A DNA stretch of 64,000 nt from Candidatus Rifleibacteriota bacterium. Lineage in GTDB: Bacteria; Muiribacteriota; Ozemobacteria; Ozemobacterales; Ozemobacteraceae. The translations under genes were made by a program, and so were the position numbers. Where the stretch lies: positions 1 through 64,000 of the forward strand of contig JADFXM010000041.1 of NCBI GenBank assembly GCA_015233565.1, written 5' to 3'. Within the stretch, counting starts at the first letter, position 1. Every line of letters begins with the position of its first letter. Positions 32,543 to 40,499 of this stretch are shown here, piece by piece. The notes below the pieces were generated by a model. It saw only the letters and a list, made by a program, of their open reading frames with translations. It did no database searches and was not told where the DNA came from.

Positions 32543-33436
32543 TTATCTGTAGTTAAGTGAGTCGTTTGCTGCTCTCCTGACATCACTGTCAGAATCGTTT
32601 ACTAATCTCATCAATGTATTTCGAGATGTACTTCTGTTCATCGCAACAGTTTGCCTTACTTTCCAATTTGATGAACCTGCAAGAATATCGAGATCATTAC
32701 AATTGGTATATTGGCTTGTTAATTTTGGATTACCCGCAACAGCTGCTTTGACATCTTGGTCTGAGTCATTGCTCAATCTCAGTAATGTCTCTGCAGAAGT
32801 ATTTACGTGTCTTGCGACAGCCTGTCTTATTTTCCAATCTGATGAAGTAGCAAACATTTCAAGCTCTCCAGGATTGGTTTGTGGACTTGTTAATTTGGGA
32901 TTATTTGCAACAGCGGCTTTGACATCTTGATCTGAGTCATTACTCAATCTCAACAACGTGTTAGCAGGTGTGTTTGGGTGTCTTGCAACAGCTTGTCTTA
33001 CTTTCCAATTTGCTGAATTCGCAAGAATATCAAGTTCATTACAATTGGTAAATGGACTGGTTAACTTGGGGTTATTCGCAGCAGCAGCTTTGACATCCTG
33101 ATCTGAATCGTTGCTTAGTCTCACTAATAATTCTGCAGATACACGTGGATTCTTCGCAACATCTAATCTTACTCTCCAATCGCTGGAAGCGGCAAGAGGC
33201 GCAAGTCTATAATCATCGTTAGGCTGGGAAGTCGAGTAGGGATCAGTCTGTTGAACAGGGGGACGGCTGTTAGTTGCATAGGGATCTGTCGAAGCACCCG
33301 GATGGGGAACAGTCGGTGCATAGGGATCAACTGTTGCTCTGTCATCATATGGATTTGTTCCTTGAGCATTAGCAATTGTGGAAACAGAAAAGAACGAACA
33401 AAGACACACAAACAGGATTACCAGAAATCTTTTCAT
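32543..33436 (-). CDS. Exported LRV (leucine-rich repeat variant) protein
   Basis: 297 residues. Signal peptide 1-24 ending ANAQG. A Pro/Tyr-rich segment with several DPY repeats (30-75) leads into about three and a half near-identical 57-residue units, each with W-x-VR-x-x-VA, LLRLSNDSDQDVKAA and NPKLTS. This pattern is that of LRV/HEAT-like solenoids. The DNA repeats with a period of 171 bases, so copy number can change by recombination. Probably a periplasmic or surface binding scaffold. GGAGG lies upstream of the ATG. Confidence 0.9.
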   Translation of the reverse strand: MKRFLVILFVCLCSFFSVSTIANAQGTNPYDDRATVDPYAPTVPHPGASTDPYATNSRPPVQQTDPYSTSQPNDDYRLAPLAASSDWRVRLDVAKNPRVSAELLVRLSNDSDQDVKAAAANNPKLTSPFTNCNELDILANSANWKVRQAVARHPNTPANTLLRLSNDSDQDVKAAVANNPKLTSPQTNPGELEMFATSSDWKIRQAVARHVNTSAETLLRLSNDSDQDVKAAVAGNPKLTSQYTNCNDLDILAGSSNWKVRQTVAMNRSTSRNTLMRLVNDSDSDVRRAANDSLNYR

Positions 33437-33792
33437 CTAAAACCTCCATGCAAAATTTTCGGATAAAGCCTACTTTATCACACAACCTTAGGATTTCGCA
33501 CATTTTTTGAGACAAACGAACTTTAAAAAAATTTCACCACCTAAGTTTGAAGAAAAAGTATAAAAAAATCACTAAAAATGATACTTAAAAATTCTAAAAA
33601 AGTTTTAAAAAAGTTTAAATAAGGAAGATTCGTTATCGATTTTAAATATCTCAAATTTCTGGGAAGTTGGTTTAATGCATTATAAGTCTTACCTGTTTTG
33701 TTCGCCAAATGTTTTGATGATACTAATTGAGCTTCATGCAAAATAATGATATTCTTAGATATCTTTATGGAAATTATTAATAGGAAGTCTTG
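33437..33792. other. Intergenic, 356 bases
   Basis: Divergent promoter region, very AT-rich, with no gene or repeat recognised. Confidence 0.4.
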
Positions 33793-33936
33793 ATGGACGA
33801 GAAGTGGGCTGTATCTGGAAAGATTCTTTTCCTATTTTCAATTATTGCAATAATTTTAGGTGTTATAGCCGGTGAGCCTGAATTTATCTGGGCTATAGGA
33901 ACTATGATTTGCACTAAGTGCATAGGAATCGGATGA
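33793..33936 (+). CDS. CD1871A-like small membrane protein with CxxC motif
   Basis: 47 residues, preceded by AGGAAG. One membrane helix (about 10-30, FLFSIIAIILGVIAG), then GEPEFIWAIGTMICTKCIGIG. The ending xxxICxxCIGIG is the hallmark of the CD1871A family, tiny proteins commonly encoded beside 4Fe-4S membrane proteins. Its stop overlaps the next start as ATGA, so the two are translated together. Too short for many gene finders. Role unknown; the CxxC may handle electrons or a metal. Confidence 0.85.
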   Translation: MDEKWAVSGKILFLFSIIAIILGVIAGEPEFIWAIGTMICTKCIGIG

Positions 33937-34856
33937 AAAACAGAAATATTATTCAATTGATTTTTTCGATTTTGATTAACGGCAATTTGAAAGGTTTTTT
34001 CAATGGAAGCATTTTCAAAGGGTTCAGCAAACGAATATGTATTCCGGTTTTAAATTGCTATAGTTGCCCAGGCGCTCTTTTTTCGTGTCCTTTGGGTGCC
34101 GTTCAAAATGTTTTGGCCAATGGCTTCAGTGAAGTATCTGCCGGAGCCTCCTTAAAAGAAAGGTTTTCGGCTATTGCTTCAGGAATTCCTTTTTTTGTAA
34201 TAGGCATTCTTACATTTTTTGGTTCACTAATGGGACGAGCCACTTGTGGTTGGGCCTGCCCATTCGGATACTTCCAGGATTTACTTAACAAATTTCCCGG
34301 CCCTAAATTAAGCGCCCCCAAAATTTTGCGTTGGGGAAAATTTCTTGCGCTGATTCTTTTAGTGGTTTTATTTCCGCTCCTGATTACTGATGCCGAGAAA
34401 ATGGGGCAGCCAGGATTTTGCAAATACCTTTGTCCCGCTGGAACCCTTGAAGGAGGGGCATTACTGCCCCTTTATTCAATCAACAAGTCACTCCGTGATC
34501 AGCTTGGCAAGCTTTTCGTATGGAAGTTCTCAATACTTGTGTTCTTCTTGATTGCCATGGTTGTTTTTAAACGGCCATTTTGCTCCTGGGGATGCCCAAT
34601 CGGAGCATTTCTAGGGATGTTCAACCGAATTTCATTACTCAAACTTGAAATTAACAAAACAGCTTGTATAAATTGTAATGCTTGCAACAAGGTCTGTCCC
34701 ACAGGACTAAATGTTATTGATGAAATCGACTCCTCTGATTGCATAAAATGTCTTGAATGCCGACGAATCTGTCCGGTTAAAGCCGTTAAACTCCACCCTC
34801 TGGATAAAGAAACAAAAGAATTACAACCAAATCCCAAACAAGAAACGATTGGGTAA
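33933..34856 (+). CDS. NapH/MauN-like 4Fe-4S membrane polyferredoxin
   Basis: 307 residues from the ATG inside the ATGA overlap. Membrane helices lie at about 85-105, 135-155 and 190-212. Cys motifs occur before and between them (CYSCPGALFSCPLGA; CGWACPFG; CKYLCPAG; CSWGCPIG), as in NapH/RdxA-type proteins. The C-terminus has two cytosolic 4Fe-4S clusters (CINCNACNKVCPTG and CIKCLECRRICPV). It passes electrons between a quinone pool or ferredoxin and an exported acceptor. With the CD1871A-like partner it forms a two-gene unit. Confidence 0.93.
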   Translation: MKNRNIIQLIFSILINGNLKGFFNGSIFKGFSKRICIPVLNCYSCPGALFSCPLGAVQNVLANGFSEVSAGASLKERFSAIASGIPFFVIGILTFFGSLMGRATCGWACPFGYFQDLLNKFPGPKLSAPKILRWGKFLALILLVVLFPLLITDAEKMGQPGFCKYLCPAGTLEGGALLPLYSINKSLRDQLGKLFVWKFSILVFFLIAMVVFKRPFCSWGCPIGAFLGMFNRISLLKLEINKTACINCNACNKVCPTGLNVIDEIDSSDCIKCLECRRICPVKAVKLHPLDKETKELQPNPKQETIG

Positions 34857-34982
34857 TCCGAGAACTAAGTACAATCTACCCCCAACCCTCATTATGCTAT
34901 TCCCCTCGATTAGTTGTCTTATAACAAAGTCGTCGTTATATGTCTGAATAATTTGGGTAAATCAGCTCTCAAATTCATTAAG

Positions 34983-35199
34983 CCGAAGTTCCCGAGTGAA
35001 AAAGCCCTCTTGTTATGACCTGAAGCCAAAAAGAAGCCTTTTTTGCCTGCTTTTTCTGTCCATGTAAACTTGACGCCTGAAAATAGCATTTGAAGATGGT
35101 TTCAAGGGTTTTCCTACTGTCCAGTAAAAACCGTCTGAAAAATGCCTTAAATTCGTTTACAGATCAGGAATTCAATAGATTTTGCGTCCGGAACTTCGG
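34983..35199 (+). mobile_element. Family C MITE-like element, copy 1
   Basis: 217 bases with perfect 10-bp terminal inverted repeats CCGAAGTTCC/GGAACTTCGG, flanked by the direct repeat ATTAAG (34977-34982 and 35200-35205). Two nearly identical copies of the same length lie at 58992-59208 and, inverted, at 62264-62480. No coding capacity. The remainder of the 34857-35217 gap holds nothing else. Confidence 0.95.
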
Positions 35200-35217
35200 A
35201 TTAAGGTGAATTTGCAT

Positions 35218-35964
35218 CTATTTATTCAATATCGCTTTGAGACTCTCAATTCGTCCGGAGAAGTCGTGCCAATCCCAGGGGAGGGCAGCCCAGAAAGCCT
35301 TTGTACATTTTTCCAGAAGTTTTATTGCTGCTTCGACGATTTGGGGGTTGTTTTGAAACAGTTGGATGGCTTCGCGGTCAGCTCTTTGTTGATCCATGAT
35401 TGAAATGGCTTTTATGTAATCCTGAAGAAGTGTTAGCGCATCGTTTTGATCGCGTTTGGCAATTGGTTTTTTTAGAATTTTCAATGCTCTGGCGTATAAA
35501 CTCTCTCTTTTCATCGCGGTCAACGGGTGTCTGAGTGAGATATGCATTACGTTTCTTGCGAGAATGAAATTCTTTTCTTCTTTTGACGAAGCCAATTCCA
35601 GAAGTCCGGATGTCAGAACAATCAATCCTCCGGGAAATGGAATTTCTCCTGGGATCGGATTTTTCAGGATCATGACTCTAAAATTATATTGCGGTTTGGC
35701 AGGGAGTAATGCCAAAATATCGCTTAATCCCTGGATGATTTCTGCATCTGTTGCAATACTGTTTTCATTTCCATGTAAAGCGGATTCTTTTCTGAAAGTA
35801 TCTTCAAGGATTTCCCCGACCGCGACTTCGGCTTGAGTTTCATCGAGGAGATTGCTGAAAAAAGTTGAAATTGGATTCTTCATTTGCGCAGTTCCCTGGC
35901 TTGGGAAGAGTAAAATCAATAAAAACAACGTTCCAGCTATACAACAATTTTTTTGAAATTTCAT
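35218..35964 (-). CDS. Exported M48-like peptidase homologue with degenerate active site
   Basis: 248 residues. Signal peptide 1-26. The M48 core is recognisable from FPGGLIVLTSGLLELASSKEE (110-130), which precedes the catalytic helix in this family. The helix reads ILARNVMHISLRHP (134-147): Arg137 and Asn138 stand where His and Glu of HExxH belong, and only the last His (141) remains. The downstream RADREA still resembles the third-ligand helix. It is therefore probably a non-catalytic binding protein. Its start overlaps the stop of the upstream gene by four bases, so the two are coupled. Confidence 0.88.
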   Translation of the reverse strand: MKFQKNCCIAGTLFLLILLFPSQGTAQMKNPISTFFSNLLDETQAEVAVGEILEDTFRKESALHGNENSIATDAEIIQGLSDILALLPAKPQYNFRVMILKNPIPGEIPFPGGLIVLTSGLLELASSKEEKNFILARNVMHISLRHPLTAMKRESLYARALKILKKPIAKRDQNDALTLLQDYIKAISIMDQQRADREAIQLFQNNPQIVEAAIKLLEKCTKAFWAALPWDWHDFSGRIESLKAILNK

Positions 35965-37154
35965 TCCTTCTCTCCCTGTTCGCGGTTTTTTTGAAAATCA
36001 GAGATTCTCTTTTCAAGCTTGGAAATTCTAAGTTTAGCTTCTCTAAGTCTGGAGGCGATTTCTTGGGCTTTTTTGCTACTTTCTGAATCGTCAAATTTGC
36101 TGTGATCGATATTGAATTCAGTATATCTGATTTTTTCTGAACAGTCCCTTAATACTTGATAAATTTCCTGAATAGCAATATCCAAAGCTCTTAAATCTTC
36201 GGGATTTTCAATGTAACTGTCTGTCAAAGCTGCCACATCGACTTCGAGCGAATTTAGCCTCTCATCCATTTCATGGGCTCCATCTTCAGCGATTTTCAGA
36301 TCACCCTGAAAACTTGGATCCAAAGGCAGTTTCGGTTCTGATGGGTTTGTTGGAAATGCAGGAAACTTGAAATCTGATGAAAAGTGCGTTCCGGAAAATT
36401 CGGTTGCTGAGGCTGGGTATGCTTCCAGTGGAGTTGAGGCTAAAGCCGAACTTTGAATTGAATTTGAGTTTGAAAAGAAAGCGGATGTTGTTGCTAAAGT
36501 TGTTGTTAACGCGGTAAAAGCCGAACTTGGGTTTCCAGTAACAGCACTTGAAATTGCACTTGAAACTGAACCTGGAGCAGTGGTTCCAGAATTTGACGCT
36601 ACGCCTGAAACTGAGGTTAAACTTGAACTAATTCCCGATTTTGCGGAATCCACTTTCACTGATTTAGATGGAAGAGAAGAAACACTCTTTTTTAGAGCGG
36701 AATAAATTCCCTCAGCTTCCTTTTCACTAATAAAAGCGTTGGATTTGAATCTCTCGTGGTCGAGAGGAGCAAAAAAGCCTCCCACCATGTTGAGCGTTTC
36801 AAACATTACGGAATTTCTCCCAATATCTGAAAATTTTCCTGGCCGCGTTTTGAACCCTTCCACTTTAGCTAAAATGCTCTGTAAAATTTTTATTGCAACT
36901 GATCTGGAAACAGGCCAATCAAGATGAAATTTTCCATCCGAACAAGGTTCAATCAATCCGCAAGACATGGCTTCCGATTCGCTAATCGAGCTATTTGACA
37001 CGATTTTTTTGATTTTTTCCAGAAAACTCATTCTGCTGACATTTATTTCTTTGTTAGGAATACCTGATAGCGAAGCCAGAACAAATATGAAAAAAAAGAT
37101 TAATGATATCTTCGGAACCTGCCGATAGGTGTCACGGGTTTTTGGTGACATCAT
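35961..37154 (-). CDS. Exported Ser-rich protein with C-terminal coiled coil
   Basis: 397 residues from ATG 37154. Upstream ATGs exist, no ribosome site is clear, and the start is uncertain. A signal segment at about 13-33 is followed by a helical domain that may resemble an S-layer-type or EF-like fold (VSRSVAIKILQSIL). A long Ser/Thr/Ala-rich stretch (about 165-275) leads to coiled coil at 290-397, ending in Lys/Glu-rich sequence. No family recognised. It is coupled to the degenerate M48-like gene downstream. Confidence 0.75.
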   Translation of the reverse strand: MMSPKTRDTYRQVPKISLIFFFIFVLASLSGIPNKEINVSRMSFLEKIKKIVSNSSISESEAMSCGLIEPCSDGKFHLDWPVSRSVAIKILQSILAKVEGFKTRPGKFSDIGRNSVMFETLNMVGGFFAPLDHERFKSNAFISEKEAEGIYSALKKSVSSLPSKSVKVDSAKSGISSSLTSVSGVASNSGTTAPGSVSSAISSAVTGNPSSAFTALTTTLATTSAFFSNSNSIQSSALASTPLEAYPASATEFSGTHFSSDFKFPAFPTNPSEPKLPLDPSFQGDLKIAEDGAHEMDERLNSLEVDVAALTDSYIENPEDLRALDIAIQEIYQVLRDCSEKIRYTEFNIDHSKFDDSESSKKAQEIASRLREAKLRISKLEKRISDFQKNREQGEKE

Positions 37155-37167
37155 GTTGGGAGCACGT

Positions 37168-37413
37168 ATGATGAACAACTTTATTGAAGAAAATGGCGAT
37201 CTCATTTCACCTCCACAAGATAATGAGGAATTTGTTCTAGGGATGATTCAGAAATACTCTTCATGGACAGAAAAATACCTGGATGAAATTGAAACTCTCA
37301 TAAAAAAAGGGTACCCCATGAATTGCTCTGAAATCAAAAAACTTCAGGAGAAACTCCACGAAGTTGAAGTAAAAAGCAATTTCTGGCGAAACCGGATGAT
37401 GAAATACCTCTAA
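37168..37413 (+). CDS. Small charged helical protein
   Basis: 81 residues from ATG 37168 with GGGAG six bases upstream. Highly charged and helical (DEIETLIKKGY, EIKKLQEKLHEVEVKS), soluble. No family recognised. Its start lies 13 bases from the divergent start at 37154, and its 3' part overlaps the M48 gene on the other strand by 153 bases. One of the three gene models here may be wrong at its end. Confidence 0.5.
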   Translation: MMNNFIEENGDLISPPQDNEEFVLGMIQKYSSWTEKYLDEIETLIKKGYPMNCSEIKKLQEKLHEVEVKSNFWRNRMMKYL

Positions 37414-38940
37414 TTCTGGGTTGATTTGATTTAAAACCGGAGTTCCGGCAAAAGCGGAAAAACATCCGAAAACGGCGGTCGCCCAGTCTCCTCGGGAAAA
37501 ACAGTTTTTAATTGTAATCTCTTCGAGAGCTGGGTGGTCGCCAATTTTTTTTCTAAGCTCCATTACTCTTTGAAAAAATTGCGCTCCCGGTTCCTCCTTT
37601 GAAGAAAATGAAAGACAGTGAAATTCAAATAATATTGGAAGGAAGGGAAAAATTGCCACAATGGAAATTCCAAGTAAACCAAGCATTATCATACGAATAT
37701 TCCTTGCTTGACGCCCAATTGTCGCGATATCTCCATTAAAATTTTGAACTGAATCCACTCTTTTTTGAATCTCGGGGTGAGTTTCCATCCACCATGGAAA
37801 CTTTCGTGAAGGTGTTCCGATAAATCTCTTCAGACGATCCATTGTAAGTACAAAGTATTTTTTATCAAGCAGGCTTACTGAGAATTGATCTGCCTGAATT
37901 TCACTGCATCTCGAAATTGCCGTGAAAACAACGAGGAAAATGACAAGGAAAATAGCCATTTCTCCGATTGTTATTCCTATGGATCCAACTGTTTCAGAAA
38001 GATTGGGAACATAAAGAAATATGGATAGCCTCAAGGCGAGTGTTATTCCAACCAGGTTCAAAGTAAAAGCCATATAAGTCCAGACATGGCCAAGTGCGAA
38101 ATGTCCAAGTTCGTGAGCGACGATTATCATTTGCTCTTCCGGAGTAAATGTATCTACCAGGAACCTGGTCAGATAGACATATCTGAAAGAGTCCAGCAGT
38201 CCTACTACTGCAGCGTTTGGGATAGGTTCTCCAAAAGTGTTCCAGATTTTTACACCCGCGATTTTTACTCCGGTTTTTTCTGCCAATGCTTTAATGTCCC
38301 GTGATAGCGGAGATCCTTCGTCAAGCGAAGTTGCCTGCCAGGCTACGTTGAAAAGATTTGGGGAAAGAAGATAAAGGATCAGACAAAAAATAGGAGCAAG
38401 AACTATCAGAGGAAGGTCGGAAAGCCCTGGAATTATTATTATACTCGAAAGAGTATCTTCAAGAAACGCTCCTATCAGTAAAGGGGGGAATAAAAGAATC
38501 GGAATTGACGCACGCGCTCTGAAATATTCATTGGGAGTTTGCTGCCAGAAAAGCAGTTTTTGAAAAGCCTTATGAAAGCATGAAGAAGAAAGCCACAGAA
38601 ACAAAAGATAGAAACAAGCAGAAAAAATTAAGGGGATTGTTTGTGGAAATCTATTTCCCATGCCAGGCAGGAAGAGTTTGGTTGGATCAACGAAAATTTG
38701 TAATAATAAAATCAAAATCGAAAAAAACCATGGAAGTCGATCTTGAAATGAAATTAGTTTGTTGAAATCACCCTCTAGCGTTAGTTTTTCGAGTTTGACC
38801 GGAATGAAAAACCAGATAAAGTATGCGCTGAGGTAAATCCATACAAACAATGCTGTCCAGGGAAAATTTGAAAAACTTCCTGCGACATCATTGGAAAGAA
38901 ATCCTAATATAATCAGCGGAAGAAAAAGGGAAATCAACAT
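37261..38940 (-). CDS. Membrane M48 family metallopeptidase (Ste24/HtpX-like)
   Basis: 559 residues. Six or more membrane helices (1-18, 28-46, 70-85, 102-120, 145-165, 178-195) precede the peptidase domain with VAHELGHFALGH (275-286, HExxH) and SEIQADQFS for the third zinc ligand. Further helices lie at 290-345 and 415-435. It probably cleaves misfolded membrane proteins or processes a substrate at the inner membrane. The last 50 residues are read antisense to the small plus-strand gene and may not be native. No ribosome site is evident before the ATG. Confidence 0.9.
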   Translation of the reverse strand: MLISLFLPLIILGFLSNDVAGSFSNFPWTALFVWIYLSAYFIWFFIPVKLEKLTLEGDFNKLISFQDRLPWFFSILILLLQIFVDPTKLFLPGMGNRFPQTIPLIFSACFYLLFLWLSSSCFHKAFQKLLFWQQTPNEYFRARASIPILLFPPLLIGAFLEDTLSSIIIIPGLSDLPLIVLAPIFCLILYLLSPNLFNVAWQATSLDEGSPLSRDIKALAEKTGVKIAGVKIWNTFGEPIPNAAVVGLLDSFRYVYLTRFLVDTFTPEEQMIIVAHELGHFALGHVWTYMAFTLNLVGITLALRLSIFLYVPNLSETVGSIGITIGEMAIFLVIFLVVFTAISRCSEIQADQFSVSLLDKKYFVLTMDRLKRFIGTPSRKFPWWMETHPEIQKRVDSVQNFNGDIATIGRQARNIRMIMLGLLGISIVAIFPFLPILFEFHCLSFSSKEEPGAQFFQRVMELRKKIGDHPALEEITIKNCFSRGDWATAVFGCFSAFAGTPVLNQINPELEVFHHPVSPEIAFYFNFVEFLLKFFDFRAIHGVPFFYESFNFIQVFFCP

Positions 38941-39128
38941 ATGTTAGCAACAATCTTCAGTGTTTTTCCAATAATTGGGAGTATTTGGCAGTGCAAACGT
39001 AAACTTGACTTCATGGTCGCTTTGGCTCCGCTAACAATTCTCATAAAAGTATTATTAGGTTTTCTTTCGGGACTTCAGCATGTTGACTTGATTGTTTAAG
39101 CTCGGAAATCCACTTTGGTTAACCTTTC

Positions 39129-40499
39129 TCAGGTTTTCCGTTCTTTCTTTTTGGCAGCTGGGAAAAGGATGTTGTTTAGGATAAGTCGATATCCTGGACT
39201 GTTTTTGTGAAGTTCAAGTTGGGTAGGTCCTTCACCAACAATGTGGCTTACATCAGCGGGATCATGACCTCCGTAAAAAGCAAAGGCCCCTTTTCCCAAA
39301 TCCCCCCGCAGATATTTTACTGACATTCCGTCATTATTCTCAGCAAGGATGGTAATGGAAGGTTTGATGAGGCTTTTTCTAAACGCCGTTGTCTGACCAT
39401 AAAACCCATCGATTACGTTCCTATGGTTTTGGGTCAGCATAGTTGGGATCGGGTCAACTTTTGCAGAAAATTCAAACAGTTTAAAAGTCCCTGGGTCGCC
39501 AACGTAGTTGTTGGATACATCAATATCCGAAAATTCATATATATTGGGATCTGTTATGAGCTTAAAATTTTGAAATGCGAATGTTTGGGAAAAATCAAGT
39601 TTGGACTCATACAACGGGTCAATCGGATCTCCGTCGATTTCCGGGGCGATTATGTCTGTTCCGTTGGCTGCTAGAGCCACGTCAAGAGAATCACATGCTG
39701 AACACATTGCAAAAAGGAACCCACCATCCATTACAAATTTTCGAATGCTGCGTGATACAGCAAGTTTTAGCTGGCTGACTTTGCTGAAGCCGAATTTCTG
39801 GGCATCCAGCTGAGATTGTGTGACTTGTTTCCTGTACCAGTCAGCGAAGCGGAATGAGCCGTAAAATTTTCCGAACTGCCCCGAAAAATCTTCGTGGTGA
39901 AGATGAATCCAGTCGAATTTAGCAAGTCCGCCACTCAGGACTTCGGGATCATAGAATTTTTCGAAGGGGACTTTTGCATATTCCAGAACTAACGTAACCG
40001 CGTCATCCCAAGGTTCAGTGAAATCAGGGGTATATACTGCTATTTTCGGAGCTTTTTCCAGTATGACATGTTCCATATTTTCATCTTCGATGATCGAAAA
40101 TATTTTTGCAGCTGCCCCGTCATCTATGAGCTCTATCTTTACCCCAAGTTCGCGGGCTCGGTCGCGAATCGTGGGCAGGTCATCAGTCATGAATGAGCCA
40201 CAGCGATAATTTAATAGCCAATCAACATTAATGGCTTCCTTTTGAAGCACATAGTAAGCAAGCCCGTAAGCTCTCAAATGATCTGTCTGTTCATCGTCAA
40301 GCGGAATCAATATTTTCGCAGATTCAGCCGGAATGGTGAAGAAAATCAGGAAAATCAACAGATAAAGTGCGTATTCGGAAAATTGTAACTTGTAATGGTT
40401 GTTTCGACTCCGCTTAATGAACGGCGTCATCATACCAAGTTGTGGGTTTTCCAGACACAAAAATGCCATTGAAAAGTTATTTTTTTTCATATACTTCAT
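39129..40499 (-). CDS. Exported glutamine-amidotransferase-like protein of the MoxR operon
   Basis: 456 residues with a signal or membrane segment at about 43-59. The sequence IPLDDEQTDHLRAYGLAYYVL, then NVDWLLNYRCGSFM, resembles a Bacteroidota family often labelled asparagine synthetase B. I see no ATP-pyrophosphatase motif, so that label is doubtful. GGFLFAMCSACDSLDVAL (about 260-277) looks like the nucleophile elbow of class I glutamine amidotransferases. GAFAFYGGHDPADVS follows near the C-terminus. Likely a periplasmic component of the MoxR/VWA system. Its start overlaps the TPR gene stop by 23 bases. Confidence 0.88.
   Translation of the reverse strand: MKYMKKNNFSMAFLCLENPQLGMMTPFIKRSRNNHYKLQFSEYALYLLIFLIFFTIPAESAKILIPLDDEQTDHLRAYGLAYYVLQKEAINVDWLLNYRCGSFMTDDLPTIRDRARELGVKIELIDDGAAAKIFSIIEDENMEHVILEKAPKIAVYTPDFTEPWDDAVTLVLEYAKVPFEKFYDPEVLSGGLAKFDWIHLHHEDFSGQFGKFYGSFRFADWYRKQVTQSQLDAQKFGFSKVSQLKLAVSRSIRKFVMDGGFLFAMCSACDSLDVALAANGTDIIAPEIDGDPIDPLYESKLDFSQTFAFQNFKLITDPNIYEFSDIDVSNNYVGDPGTFKLFEFSAKVDPIPTMLTQNHRNVIDGFYGQTTAFRKSLIKPSITILAENNDGMSVKYLRGDLGKGAFAFYGGHDPADVSHIVGEGPTQLELHKNSPGYRLILNNILFPAAKKKERKT

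Noticed and set aside
32543..33190. CRISPR-like array
   Set aside because: The regular repeats are in-frame coding repeats of the LRV protein, not short repeats with unique spacers.
39129..40499. Asparagine synthetase B
   Set aside because: No N-terminal nucleophile Cys or ATP-pyrophosphatase motif is visible; the protein is exported.
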